Part shown: positions 21,641 through 33,699 of the stretch, one piece after another
Layout: each line of letters starts with the position of its first letter
Numbering within the stretch: position 1 is the first letter of the stretch
Position numbers and translations under genes: made by a program
Notes under the pieces: model-generated
The model's input: the letters and a program-made list of their open reading frames with translations, nothing else
Databases searched by the model: none
What the model was told of the DNA's origin: nothing
DNA from: Symbiodinium natans
Lineage: Eukaryota > Sar > Dinophyceae > Suessiales > Symbiodiniaceae
Length of the DNA: 64,000 nt
Direction: 5' to 3'
Assembly (NCBI GenBank): GCA_905221605.1
Contig: CAJNDS010002188.1
Location: forward strand, 312,001-376,000

Positions 21641-24303
21641 GGATGCTGAGTTGGCGACTCCGCGAACCTATCAGGCGAGTTCGCAGGCATTCAAAGAGTA
21701 TGCAATTGATTGAACAAAGCAATCAAGACTGTCCCGGCCCAGTAGTCTTCGGCGTTGACCTCATCACCGCCTGGTCCGCTCTGCACATACTTCTCAGAGC
21801 TTAGACTTTGCACTACCTTCTACAAAACGGTATTGGGGTCTTAGGGCCATCGTCTGTATAACATCTGTTCGGCCACGCCTAGTTAGAAGCGACGATCCCG
21901 CCGCAAACTGCGGCCAGAGAAGAGGTGGTTTTGCTGGCCAGGGGCAGCTTCCGCTGGCTTCTGTTGGCGGGGTCACAAAGCATCGAGGTGTCTTCGTCGT
22001 CATCAGAAACAGACGGAGGCGAGGTAGGCTTGTTTAAGGTGCCGGAAGCCAACACGCAGCCTGCAGACGCAATGCTGGCCGCATCGCACTGCAGTACTTG
22101 TATCATTTTTTTGCAGAGCCTAGAGTTCTTGTTGCCGCGGTTGCCGCGGATGACACCTTACCGAACTCTTGCAGCACCTGGACGGCTGCATATCTCAGAA
22201 AGTGCCCCAAAAAGGGCCGAGTATCATGAGCACCGTGAGCGATTTCTCTCGCTCTCTCACCCTTCAGGGAGGTTCCTGGCGCCGAAGGAGATGACGGATT
22301 CAGAGGGAGATATACCCGACCACGTCCTTGAGAAGCCTATGCAAGTCAGCCCCACCCCACGTGACTGTGTAGGATGTTGGACCGCTCCAGTGCCTCTGGC
22401 CAGCTCGGCCAGGAGGTGCGCTACCTTGGACAAGCATGGACGAAACTCCAATGTGGGACCCAGAGGGACCCGTGACCGCCGTGGCCCCTCCCAAGTTGAG
22501 ACTTCATGACCTCTTACCTCACTTTGTTCAGGGGTGTTCTTCTCTTTTTGTTCCTTTTTTTTTGTTTCCGGGGGTTCCAACATAGCGTTCCTCAACCAAC
22601 ATAAACTCCAATTGCCAACCCCACAAGCCCTCTTTTGTTTCTGTGGGGGGTCGGGGAACACCCTAAACCCTAAACCCTAAACCCCAGCCCTAGGCCCTAA
22701 ACCCTACGCCCTTGGGCTTAAGCCCAGGCCCTAAGCCCGAAGCCCTAAGCCTTGGGTTAGTCGCTCACACTCGGACAAGCCAGGCACTTAGGGTTTCGAC
22801 GCTCACTCTCGCACATGGCCAGGCAAAGGTTTTGGGGGTGAGGGTAGACCGCAAAACCTCTCGAGCGAAGGAACTTTATCAACAGATCACCCCCGGCCCC
22901 CAACACCATCGGGGTCATGGTTTAGAGAGTCGGGCTGAGATTCGTGTCATCGAGAGGAGGGCCAAGTTCAACACCAACTCACCCCCAGAAGTAGTAAGAG
23001 TCTAATTCTACGCATATTAGGGTTTAGGGTTTAGGGTTTATTTAGGGTTTAGGGTTTAGGGTTTAGGGTTGAATAGGGACCCCCCGAGTGCACTCAAACG
23101 TCCTGGGAGTTGCGGGCAGCTGGCGCGCCGTTGTCTTCCAGAAGGCCTGCCGAGCAACCCAGGATCCAAGATGTCCGAGAAAAAATATCCTAAACCCTAA
23201 AACCTAAACCCCAAAAGGCCCCAAACCATGATAAAATCTCAAGCCCCAATTCGGTCCCTGCTTGAGGTCGGCGCCCAGTTTTAGGAAACCGAAAAGGGAC
23301 ACCAATTCGAGATGAGCATCCCCAACCTGTTGTGGTGAAAGTTCTTCAGGTGAAAAGGAGATGCAGATTTGGTAAGTTTGGGCTTAGCGGCATCTGTATC
23401 ACACTCACCCCCTCCCCCCCCCCCAACCAGACATGTAACACGCTAGCTTTGTTTTGCCCGCACAAGGAATTCCAAAGTTGTCGTGAGTGATGGTGCAGCC
23501 AGGCAGTGGCCCACGGTTACGCTCAACAAGGATTCGAAAACGAGTGGAGTTCTACACCTTCGTCTAGGTCTCAATGCAGCAGCAGGACAACACGCTGCTA
23601 TCTTTGCCCCGGGCCTTCGACATCACTCAACGAAAGGTCCTGGTTCAGGTCAGAGAATGTCATCATGGTTCCTGGTAGTCTAGATGAGCTCGTCTCACTT
23701 CATCAGCAGACCATCCATATAGACACAACAAATACGGACTCCAGCACAGCTGCGAGTTCTGGCAATGCAGCCCTCCCAAAACAACAACCGCAACCCAGCA
23801 AAGCAGCGCAGGGCAAGGCAGACCCAACACAAACCTCCCCCAAAATCTCCAGTTGTCCACCTCCGACTGCTGAGGCTTCTGAGGCTTCTCCGCACGCTCC
23901 GGCGGAAGCCGACTCCTGACCGGAGAGGCTGCGGAGCACAACATTCTGCGACTGCTGTCGGGCAGAAAAATGGTTTGCCCAATGCACAAATGAGAGATGC
24001 AAGAGCCTTTGCATGCTGCGCAAGGCTTCACGCACCTCGAGTCTGCCTGCTCAATCCAGTGCAGCTGCGAGATCAGAGCCTCATGGTGGTGGGGCGCGCG
24101 GGCGCATGACTCGCAGTCTTCTGCAGCTGACATGTGCGTCATCTGAAAAGCTTGCGCTGCAAGCTTCCTGAACCAAACTCTTTTGGCACTAAAGCGCGCC
24201 TTGGACAGGCCCTGGCGAAGCTTCTCCCGCCACTCGTGGGTGAGACCATCCAGGGCGACCTCAAGATATCGTCACTGCCGTGTGGTTGTACTTTATCGAA
24301 TAG

Positions 24304-24330
24304 ATTCTGACAGAACAATTCTGTCAGAAT
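24304..24330. repeat. perfect 12-bp inverted repeat, 3-nt loop
   Basis: ATTCTGACAGAA and its exact reverse complement flank CAA. It is too AT-rich and isolated to call a terminator. Confidence 0.85.
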
Positions 24331-24906
24331 GCCAACGAAAGCATGCAATGTCAACATACCTATTTACATGTATGTAGAATACAAAATATAAATCTGTATA
24401 TATATATATAGATGAATATATATATATATATATAATATTGCAACCGAACCAAGCCAAGGTGAGCAGATGATGGGCGCTGTTGTCTCACCCGGAGCATGGT
24501 TCACTTCCGGTGGGTTTTTTCATAATCAGAGCACAATGAGAATTTAGTAATCCCTAAACCCTAAACCCTAAACCCTAAAACCGTGCTTCTCGAGCAGTCT
24601 ACAATGCCCGCAGCTCTGTTTGGCAGTCGCTGCAGAACATCCTGGTGTGTGCTTCTTTCCCCTAAGCTTCCTTGCACGTTTCAGCTTTTTCCTGGAAGTT
24701 TCGTTTCTGGGTTCTCGTGGTTTCGGTACTGTTGAACATTGTAAGAATTTGCATTTTCGCATGCGTTCTTGCTGATTTTCGAGGTGTTCCAGAAAATGAA
24801 CGTTTACCTGCTTTAATTTGTTTTTTGTTGTTCGCCTTTCTCTGTTTCCTGCTGGTTGCAGTGGGCTGTTGCACATTTCATCAGAAGACAACTGCTTATT
24901 CGGTAG

Positions 24907-25246
24907 GTCATAAACCCTTTAAACCCTAAAACCTTTTGCCACTGGACCCTAAACCCGCAAAGTCAAGAAAAACCTAAACCCTAAACCCTAAACCCCTCCG
25001 CGGACTGAGGCTTGGCCTCCAGGGCACTGCCAGGAAGCGACCGAGGTGCCTCCTGCGAAGGCAAGACTGGGGGTTTCGGGGGCTGGTTTAGGGTTTAGGG
25101 TTTTTGGGGTTTAGGGTTTAGGGTTGAGGGTTTTGGGGTCTAGGGTTTTTAGGGGTTAGGGTTTTGGGGTTTTGGGGTTTAGGGTTTAGGGGTTTAGGGT
25201 TTAGGGGTTTAGGGGTTTAGGGTTTTAGGCTTTGGGGGTTTAGGGT
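24907..25246. repeat. telomere-like pair, gap about 89 bp
   Basis: CCCTAAA units (24907-24997) then a variable TTTAGGG/TTTTGGG block (25087-25246). The gap holds a minus-strand exon-like segment after CTTCGCAG reading E-A-P-R-S-L-P-G-S-A-L-E-A-K. Confidence 0.85.
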
Positions 25247-25599
25247 TTCGACTCTCACAACTAGCGCAAGCGCATGCAAAAGCATCCAGGTTCGCATGTT
25301 CAAGAGTACAGCGCTTTTGCAATAGCGGCAAATGGAAAGTGAGAGGCCACTGTCCCATCTTAGCTAGCTTATGAACAGTCTACACCCAACATCTGAAACC
25401 ACAGTTTTTAGGGTCTAGAGTTTAGGGTTTCAAGGTTTAGGGTGGGCTTGAGAGGAGTGAACCAAACAACAGAAGGCGAGTTGAAGGCAAGGGTGCAACC
25501 GTTACCAACAGCCCACCTCTACTGCCAGCATAGCAGTTCTAGAGGAGCTTGTCTACCAGCAGTCTATATCAAGTGTAGGAAAAACTTCAAGCGAACTTC

Positions 25600-26304
25600 T
25601 CATATTCGGGGCTCCTCGAGCTCAGAATCGTCGAACTGAAGGCTTTCCTCCAGGCCTTCCTCCAGGCCTTCCTCCAGTCCCAGACCTTCCACCAGGCCTT
25701 CCGCCAAGCCTTCCTCCAGGCCTTCTGCCAAGCCTTCCTCGAAGCCTTCCTCCACGCCTTCTTCGAGGCATTCCTCTTCCTCAGGTTCCAGGAAGCCTTC
25801 CTGGTTGTCTTCTTCGAGGCCCTCCTCCAAGCCCTCCTCCAAGCCTTCCTCCTCCTCCAAGCCTTCTTCTTCCTCCAAGCCTTCCTGGTGACAGGAACTG
25901 CCAAAGCCATCCTCGGCCTCGACGGCCTCGCTTGCTTGAGCCTCTAAGTCTTCGGCTGGTTCGGCCTCTTCCCTGCCGACCTCTTCAGCCTCGGGCTCGA
26001 GCATCACCACAACGTCACCGTCCACCTCCACTGCTTGAACCGCAGACACCTCGGCTTCCGCCTCACCTTCCCCCTCGACTTCCACCACCCCCACGACCTT
26101 CTGCTCCCTCTGCCCCTGCTCCATCACCGTGAGCAGCTGGGACATGCGCTTCTGGAGCTCCTCCGCCTCGGCAAGCTCTGCCACCAGCTCATCCACCTCG
26201 TTGGGTGGCCTGCTCGACTCCACCGGGAGTGCCAGCACCGGCACAGAAAGGCCCGTCACCCTCCTGCTCCGCCTGCGGCCTCGGAACCCGAACTCCCGAA
26301 TCAC
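25600..26304 (-). CDS. acidic protein with Leu-Glu-Glu-Gly tandem repeats
   Basis: The minus-strand frame is open for 234 codons and ends at TGA (25600). It has no ATG at its 5' end, and an in-frame stop lies just upstream, so an upstream exon and an acceptor (perhaps GCCGCAG) are needed. The N-terminal third has a helix (V-D-E-L-V-A-E-L-A-E-A-E-E-L-Q-K-R-M) typical of a coiled coil. The middle is Val/Glu/Ala-rich. The C-terminal third is a run of L-E-E-G and A-E-G-L units coded by a roughly 12-bp DNA repeat of GAGGAAGGCTTG type. The protein is probably disordered or an extended helix; function is unknown. Confidence 0.55.
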   Translation of the reverse strand: MIREFGFRGRRRSRRVTGLSVPVLALPVESSRPPNEVDELVAELAEAEELQKRMSQLLTVMEQGQREQKVVGVVEVEGEGEAEAEVSAVQAVEVDGDVVVMLEPEAEEVGREEAEPAEDLEAQASEAVEAEDGFGSSCHQEGLEEEEGLEEEEGLEEGLEEGLEEDNQEGFLEPEEEECLEEGVEEGFEEGLAEGLEEGLAEGLVEGLGLEEGLEEGLEESLQFDDSELEEPRI

Positions 26305-26639
26305 GTCGGATCACCACTGCTTCAAGGGCCTACTTCCGATGTAAGATGCCGGCGCTGGGGGGACTCGGACGAAGAAGAGATGGCTGTGACTTCGTCGGCC
26401 TGACACGTGGCGCAGCGGCCCACGCGACGAACCGCGACTGCTGAAAACGCAATGCTTCTGATGGTCTTCTTGCGACATATGCCTAAAACCCTAAAACCCT
26501 AAACATTGTCTCTGAAGGTTGGCGTTTCGCAGCTGCGCTCGGGCCTGTGGCAAACTCCGCCCCGTGGCAGACCTGAATACGCTGGAGCTGATTGAGGCTG
26601 ACGCAGATCTCAAGGGCCCGGATGGCCAGCAGGCTGCAA

Positions 26640-26640
26640 G

Positions 26641-26718
<78 letters not shown>

Positions 26719-26760
26719 TATAGATATATAGATATAGATATAGATATAGATATAGATATA
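26640..26760. repeat. CATATA/GATATA microsatellite
   Basis: About thirteen CATATA units followed by TAGATA units. Long Tyr-Ile frames here are artefacts of the repeat. Confidence 0.95.
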
Positions 26761-28466
26761 GATAGATATATATAGTACTATAAAAAAGAATAGTATAACA
26801 TACATAGTATATTATAATATAACATCCAAAAAAAACTTGTTTTCCCTTTGCCCGAGTCTGCCCAATTGCAGACGTACTTGTCTGACGGCGACGCGCTGCG
26901 AGCCTGACACTGCACGAAGAAGCTGCGAAAGGAGTACTTTGCCGATATCAGACACTGTGCAAAACATCAGCATAATTAAAAATGCATACATATATATATA
27001 TATATGTATATGTACATGTTCACTATACTAAATGACAATATACTACATTCTATTACATTATACGGTATTATATTATCTTGTATTATACTATATTATTTTG
27101 TATCACATTATCTTATCTCATCTCATATCATATTACCATCATATATGTGTATATATATGTAGTCTAGTGAATCTGGTGGTCAATAACCTTCTGTCTCCAT
27201 GGTCTCCCTTCACTGCTCCCAAGAAACGTGCCGGGCGCTATGCTTGCAAAGGAGCACGGCGCCGGCCCCAGTGGCCCAGAGGGGGTCGAACTGGGCTTGG
27301 GCTTCGTGTGATGTGCCGGAACCCTCCGCATGCCTCCACATCATCATACAAGCTTTCTGTAGCATTCAGGAAAGTGAGGCCTTAAGGTGTTCTACTTTTC
27401 TTCCTTTATTCGCGCAGAACAGGGGAGCCTGGCGTGATCACATGCGGCAGTGGGGGGTAGACCGGCAGACCCTCCGAACCGCGACGCATCGCGTTTGCAA
27501 AGAGCGACCAGGTACGCTCTAAGCCTCTAAGCGACGCCTCGGGTCTTGAACGGCAGCCGTGCAAGCGACTTCATTGACTTCATGCTTTCTTGAAGTCGGG
27601 CTCAACTGCAACTAAACCGATTCGACGTATGGCATAATACAAGGAACACTGCAGAGTTTCTCTGAAATAAGGCATTTTGCCTGAGTCGACTCTGCAGGCG
27701 GTTCACGGAAGACCTGCGTGCAGGTGAAGCATGTGGCCGCTGTCCTTCGACAGGGCGGCAACCTTCCCCATCGCCATCTGGAGCAACACTTAAAGTTACT
27801 ATCACTGCGGAAGGGCCTCATACGAGATCTTGCTTCACCTGCCCGGAAGTGCAATGCTCTTCAGCATTGGGTGCCCGTAGCTGTGTTCAACCTTCAGAAG
27901 GTTAAGAGGAGCCACGGGAGGAGATTTCCCAGGGCGGGGCCATCAGCAAACAGATCGTATGGCTTCTGCGGCCAAGGGGCCACTGAGGCACCCAAACCCA
28001 GGAAGCCCCCAAGTCATTATTCAGAGACCGGCGGAACTGTGAAGTGGTGGGGCTGCAAGCTTGCTCGATGCTTCGTGGCGTTCAGGAGTCTTAGGTCTCT
28101 CAGCTGCAACAAAATTTTTTCTGAGAGCCCTCAGAGCCGAATGCAGCGACACTCCTGGTCCGTGGTTTGGAGTCCAAGACGGCAGAGAAAAATCGCCCAA
28201 GCTTTCTGCCGGCTTGGATCAAGATCCCAAGCCCCAGAGTTCAGTCAGGGGCCCAGGGGAATTTTCTCAAACAACCCTGAGGGTAGCTTCAAGAGCAAGT
28301 CTTGATGATGGATGACAGCTCGCCCTTCAACGTCGAATGCTGAACTCTGGGAAAAAGCCGCTCATCTTGGCACCAAGGCCTCAGCAGGGTTCGCTTTCAA
28401 CAGTAGCATACGAGCCGCTGCCATCCTTATAGCCTTGGCCTCCACCAAGGCCTACATCCACCAAGT

Positions 28467-28546
28467 GTTTAGGGTTTAGGGTTTAGGGTTTGGGGTTTAG
28501 GGTTTCGGATTTAGGGTTTAGGGTTTAGGGTTTAGGGTTTAGGGTC
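28467..28546 (+). repeat. TTTAGGG block
   Basis: About eleven units including TTTGGGG and TTTCGGA variants. Confidence 0.95.
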
Positions 28547-28645
28547 AAGGCAAGACGCCCCGGCTTCAGGCGAACATGCCATCATGCATCTCGGCTTTCT
28601 CGTGCAAAGCCTGGCGTTGGAGATTTAAGTGGGATGTGCTCGCCT

Positions 28646-28780
28646 CCCCCCAACATTAAACACCACCCTACCCCCTAATATTAAATACCCCCCCCCCCCC
28701 ATTATAGTTATATTATAGTATATTGGGGGTGTTTAATTTTAGGGGGCGGGGGGGGTTTAATATTAGGGGGAGGGGAGTAC
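28646..28780. repeat. long imperfect palindrome with nested arms
   Basis: The left arm CCCCCTAATATTAAATACCC faces the right arm GGGTTTAATATTAGGGGGA. A second pair (AACATTAAACACCACCC against GGGTGTTTAATTTTAGG) is nested around an AT-rich centre at about 28705-28725. This resembles a foldback element. Confidence 0.75.
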
Positions 28781-30076
28781 TTGAGAAGTCCTTTGGAACT
28801 CGGGGTGCCCGGTACATCACACATCTTCTCATTACAAATTTCAAACTTCAATGAACTGAATGGCGCTGATGTGTTTGGCGTGCCGTGGGAAACAACGAGC
28901 TGCTGTTGCTATGTTCTGTCCCGGAAGCATCAATACTCCTCCCCACCCTCCCTAGCTATGCTTATCCGCCTCCGAAAGGACTCAATATCCAGAGACAGGC
29001 AGGGTCTTAATTTGTATGGATCCCAAGCTCGACCTGCTAACTCCAGATTTCTTCAGTGTGTCTAAGTCGGGGCCACCACTTTCCGGCTCGGGGGCATTGA
29101 ACCCAAGACTTCACATCAGGGGCGGTTTAGGGGGTTTTCGACTCTCACACCTTGCGCAAGCAGGCGAGGCTCTCGTGGTTTCAGCCCTTGTGTGACAACA
29201 GACTCGGCAGCTCATGTGGGGGCGTGCGGGGGGGCGGGAGGAGGAGCTGCAGCTACAGCTACGAGTCTAGGGCTTCGACTCTCAGGCTACCACAAGCTGG
29301 CGAGGAGTCGAGGTTGCGCTTTGAATTCTTCCAGAAGAAGTTTGCTTAGCTCGCGAGCTAAGGCTTTAACGGAACGATCCAATATCTACTGGAAGTGAAT
29401 CTGCTTCAACTCACAGACTTCACGAAGGTTGTGCTGACACCCTAAGGCTTGCCCCCGGCATCGAAGATTTCGGAACGCACAGGTATCCGCCGGTCTCTGT
29501 GTCTTTCTCATTTTGATAGGCGCTGGGCTGTGATTCTGAGGAGGAAGTCCTACCCAGCTGTACTGATCACACCAGGCGCACCCGGAGATGAGTCAGGTCT
29601 AGGTGGAAATGTTTCGATGGGTTGTGGGTCGGTGGGGCCCAGCTGCTCCGCAGTCTTCATGGCCTCTCTCTCCCTCTGAGGGCATTCACACTGTGCTCGC
29701 CTCCAGAATTTCCGGGCTGGGATACCACCCAGCTTCCTGCATCGCCTCAGGGGTAGAGTTTTTTGAGAGGGTTCTGATGTTTACTCGGCGACACGAAGGC
29801 CACGAAGGCGAAGGCTTGCTGGATCGTCTCTGAGTTCCCGACTTTGTCGAGAAAGACTTTGAAAAACTGCCTCGGCTAATCCGGGCACTCGGCGCGCGTG
29901 TGTGCGTGTGGGTGCGTATGTGCACCAAGTCACTTCGACAGTCCATTGGAAGCCTGACATGCCCACTTGTGGAATGGAATCGACTTTGCACACTGCGCAA
30001 CACGTGCAGGTGTGCCTTTGTGACCTCGACTTGCAGATGCAGCGTGTCGTCGTATGCCTGATCCAAGCCAACTAAG

Positions 30077-30336
30077 CCTAAACCCTAAACCCTAAACCCT
30101 AAACCCTAAACCCTAAACCCTAAACCCTAAACCCTAAACCCTAAACCCTAAACCCTACACTGCCTTGAGCCCTTGCAGACAGAGTATACTCTCCCCGCCT
30201 TCTTAAGATCCTCAGCCAAGGCATCCGTGACGGATCCACTATCCCTTGGCACAGCGCGGAGCATTCCTAACCATCCAAGAGTCCTCTTGGGGTTTAGGGT
30301 TTAGGGTTTAGGGTTTAGGGTTTAAGGTTTAGGGCT
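30077..30336. repeat. telomere-like pair, gap about 135 bp
   Basis: About eleven CCCTAAA units (30077-30156) then TTTAGGG units (30293-30336). Confidence 0.95.
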
Positions 30337-31425
30337 GTGTGTGTGACTGCCCAATAGTGCTAAGGTCCGCACTTGACCATCTCAAGCCTAAGCTAAGCTT
30401 TCCATGTGGCGAGCTCTTCCAAAGCAAGCCTTGTCTAAGGGCCTTTGACACCTGCATGAAAAGAGGATGCAAAAACGAGCTCTTTTTGCTGCTACGTTGC
30501 AGGTCGTTCCTCCGCATGTAGGTTGCCCTCAGTTGGTGCGCCCGATGCACTGTCCATGTCAAAATTCGCACAGAGCAACGTCCCGCATGTTGCTGATGAG
30601 TAGCGCAGGCCCGACGATCCCGCCAATGCCGCCAGTACTGCCGCCAGTTGCATACCTGAAGGCAACTGCAGCACAAAACGGAAGACCATTGTCATTATCG
30701 TTCGCATTGCTCATATTTTAGGAGTTTGACAACGCCGTTCTTGCTCGATGAATGGAGGATTCATGATGGTTAGGAGTTTTTTCACAAAGCCATTCTTACT
30801 CGATGAGCAGCGTCTAATAATTAGAGGCATGGGAAGTGCACAGAAGTAGCACATGCTAGAAAAACTAACATGCCCTGCAAAGGGCCAACATTTCAGCCGG
30901 GCAAAGAAGTCATTGTTGATGCTGCTGTTTGGACAAAGCCTTTACAAGTCTGCTACGCAGGTTCTTGCTCTGCCTGCTCTTTCAAGGATCCTTGTTTGGA
31001 CCGTGGACCCCCGTCGCCTATGTACCTGTGCACTTGCAGTTTAACCGCAGCTGCTGTGCTAACTACATAGAGCTTGAAGTAGGCAACAACCCTTATTCTA
31101 GGAACCCTGTTGAGCAACGGACTTGGGAGGCTGCCGGCAAACATGCTAGGAACCCTAAGCCCTCCCCCAAGAAGGGCACCGGAACCTTGTGGAGTTGGTT
31201 CACCCATACCAACACAGTCAGCATGCCTCTGGCCGACTCTTCCCAAGCGTTCCAAGTACGAAGCTATCCGAGGTCGAATCTCACGTCTTGCCGGTGTTCC
31301 TTTCCTGCTGTGGCGCTTTGTCATTTCTGACAATTTGAGATTGGTGACAGATGTGTTTGGGAGTGCCAGTGTAGGGTTTGCTAGCAACCTAGGCTAGGCT
31401 GCGGACCCCTCACTCGCATGTCAGG

Positions 31426-31615
31426 CCTAAACCCTGAACCCTAAACCCTTCTAACTCGCTGGGGCATCGCTATCCAGGCAAGATGCTTCTCGAAAACTTG
31501 TCCGCTGAGTTGATTGAGCTCCTGGATCGATCGTCGCTTGGCCCTGAGGTAGGCACTGGTGGATCAGGGTTTAGGGTTTAGGGTTTAGGGTTTAGGGTTT
31601 AGGGTTTAGGGTTGT
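31426..31615. repeat. telomere-like pair, gap about 119 bp
   Basis: Short CCCTAAA block (31426-31450) then seven TTTAGGG units from 31570. The gap has splice-like sites on both strands (plus: TATCCAG and GAGGTAGGC; minus: CTACCTCAG). Confidence 0.9.
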
Positions 31616-31898
31616 ATCGTAGGGGTCATCAGGGTCTTGAGCCTTAGGGAGCGGGCAAGGGCGCGTGCAGAATTTCAGGGGGCACTCCAGGCCGCCCCTA
31701 GATGACATCCATCCTCTCAGCCGAGGCACTCCGAAACAGGTACACAGATGGACCTTAGACCGAAAAAGAGAGACCCCCCGGATGCAAATGGCACAGGGTG
31801 GCTGTGGCTGCGGTTTGATACCCTGCAGGGAGGTGGCCACTGGCCGGCTCAGGGCGGTAACCGCATGCTCAACTGTCAAGAAACAAACGGAACCCGGA

Positions 31899-32292
31899 AC
31901 CCTGAAAAACCCTAAGCCCTTACCAAACCCTGAACCCGTATAAACCCTACACGCTTTTTAAAACCTGAACCCTTACAAGACCTATACCCTTATAAAACCC
32001 TGAACCCTTATACATCTGCACCCTAAAAGACCCTAAACCTTAAGCCCTAAACCCCACTTGTGGCTTGTCAGGTGCCAGGTAGCATGCGGGAGACCTTGAG
32101 GACGCCCGTCTCATCTTCCACGATGGAATACCCTTTTAGCCGGGCTTCCCTGCGTATGGCTTCCTGGCTCAAGGGGGTTTAGGGTTTAGGGTTTAGGGTT
32201 TAGGGCTTAGGGTTTAGGGTTTAGGGTTTTTTTTCGGGTTTAGGGTTTAGGGTTTAGTGTTAGGGTTTAGGGTTTAGGGTTTAGGGTTTAGG
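31899..32292. repeat. telomere-like pair, gap about 124 bp
   Basis: Degenerate CCCTAAA/CCCTTATAAAA units (31899-32053) then TTTAGGG units (32178-32292). Confidence 0.85.
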
Positions 32293-33109
32293 GGGGGCAC
32301 CAGGCTGCCATGAGCATGTACACGTAACATAAGACGTTCGTGCAGAGATTTACATCTATACGCGATGCTGCTGATGCTGGAAACTATGCTTGTAAATGTG
32401 TACATATATATATATATATGTATATATACTTATTTTCCTATTTTTTGTACATATATATATATACACATTCCTTTTCTGATGGTAAGTATAGACAGCCATC
32501 TGATTCCAGAGATGCTGCACTCGGCCTTCTGAAGCCGAGAGATGTCGCTGCCAAACCTAAGTTCAGCGCATGCCGCATGCCGAAATTCGGCCCGAACTCG
32601 GGGCTTGAGAGGTTCACGGGGGGCAACAAGAAGGCCGGCTCAATTTCTTCACCTACGGCTGAGGAGACCTTAATTCTGTTCGAAGGGGCTCGACGGTGCC
32701 AGTACCGACGGAGATGTCTGAATGGAGTTGGGTCATGGACTTGGCCAAATTGCCCACCACAAGACGCTCCTGGCCAAACTGTCTGTGTGCCGAATGCATG
32801 TGGCACGCAAGCAGCTGCTCATGCTTGATATCCTTTCCGACCTCAAGAGATGGACATCATCCGTCAAGAGCCCAAGCGACGGTACACCCCCATGGCCCGC
32901 CTGAGATCCATACATGCCGGTTACTTCGAAGCCATAGCTGTCACAGACCTTGCCCACGCAGGAACGGAAGGCCTCGGGGTCACGACTGCTGCTTGCATTT
33001 CTCGCGCCAACCGCAGGTTAGGAATACCATCACGCGCACTCACCGGCATGCTCGGTGCTGCTACTGTGGCTCTTGATTCTTGATCTGCCAGCCCTGAATC
33101 TGGCCTGGC

Positions 33110-33330
33110 ACGCGGCCGGCGGATAGTCGAAGATGGCCTCCGCATGCAGATTCTCCGCAACTTCGCGCATTTTCTAGGAAACTTGCTCCAGCCGGTACTT
33201 CGCCAGCTGCTGATTCAGAGTTCCCATGGCAGCCAGGCAACATCAACCGGCAAGTTGGCCAGCTGGGCTTCGACTGCCACTCGGATCTCCTCCTCGCCAC
33301 CTTCATATCGGCTGGATGGCTCATGAGGGG
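33110..33330 (-). CDS. candidate exons, unrecognised
   Basis: The minus strand reads Y-E-G-G-E-E-E-I-R-V-A-V-E-A-Q-L-A-N-L and then P-V-D-V-A-W-L-P-W-E-L. After a TTTCCTAG acceptor it reads K-M-R-E-V-A-E-N-L-H-A-E-A-I-F-D-Y and ends at a CAG/GCCAGA donor-like site. The 53-bp stretch between would have to be a very short intron or a frameshift. No family is recognised. Confidence 0.35.
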
Positions 33331-33351
33331 TCTTTGGGGTCCCTGGGTTCG

Positions 33352-33650
33352 AGGGTTTAGGGTTTAGGGTTTAGGGTTTAGGGTTTAGGGTTTAGGGTTC
33401 TTGAATTCTCCCCCCCTTGAATTGCGCTGAACTGCCTTGGTCATTGAAGATGTCCACGTCATAGCCATCCTCCTGGAGGTCTTAACACAATCCGCATCTC
33501 GCACACATCTCCACGTCTCTAGGTATGTACATCGGTCGTGCATCTGTGGGGCATCGGTCCATGCCAGTCTATGCATTCTTGCGTGCTGTTCAAATAGGGT
33601 TTAGGGTTTAGGGTTAAGGGTTAAGGGTTTAGGGTTTAGGGTTTAGGTCT
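33352..33650 (+). repeat. two TTTAGGG blocks
   Basis: Units at 33352-33400 and 33596-33650. The second block ends a few bases before the AT-rich island begins. Confidence 0.95.
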
Positions 33651-33699
33651 AAGGGCGTTTGAATGTAGATGTTCTGCATACTTACATTAGCGGTATTTG

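Larger units (their letters stand above)
21641..25599. other. no firm gene; mixed repeats
   Basis: Telomere-like blocks lie at 22660-22757, 23019-23070, 23189-23230, 24553-24582, 24907-24997 and 25087-25246. Overlapping open frames at 21880-22510 occur on both strands and cannot be assigned. A plus-strand frame at 22830-23005 ends V-V-R-V-stop and may be a terminal exon. AT dinucleotide repeats lie at 24395-24435. A perfect 12-bp inverted repeat lies at 24304-24330. Confidence 0.45.
26305..33099. other. no firm gene; repeats and weak exon candidates
   Basis: Contains the CATATA microsatellite (26640-26760), an AT-rich pentamer-like tract (27030-27160), a long C/G-AT palindrome (28646-28780) and several telomere-like blocks. 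Exon-like minus-strand frames lie in the gaps at about 30190-30275 (A-L-A-E-D-L-K-K-A-G-R-V-Y-S-V-C-K), 31460-31560 and 32060-32165 (E-A-I-R-R-E-A-R-L-K-G-Y-S-I-V-E-D-E). None has a recognisable family. Confidence 0.45.

Noticed and set aside
21925-22509. 194-codon plus-strand frame as a gene
   Set aside because: It starts with a non-ATG codon, overlaps an equally plausible minus-strand frame and has no family motif.
24304-24330. Rho-independent-type terminator
   Set aside because: It is a neat hairpin without a T tract and in a eukaryotic nuclear setting.
26491-26805. Tyr-Ile or Tyr-Met repeat proteins
   Set aside because: These are translations of the CATATA microsatellite on both strands.
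32150-32172. Spliced-leader relict (TGGCTCAAG)
   Set aside because: Only the last nine or so bases match the dinoflagellate leader end; the rest differs, and no gene follows in the right orientation.
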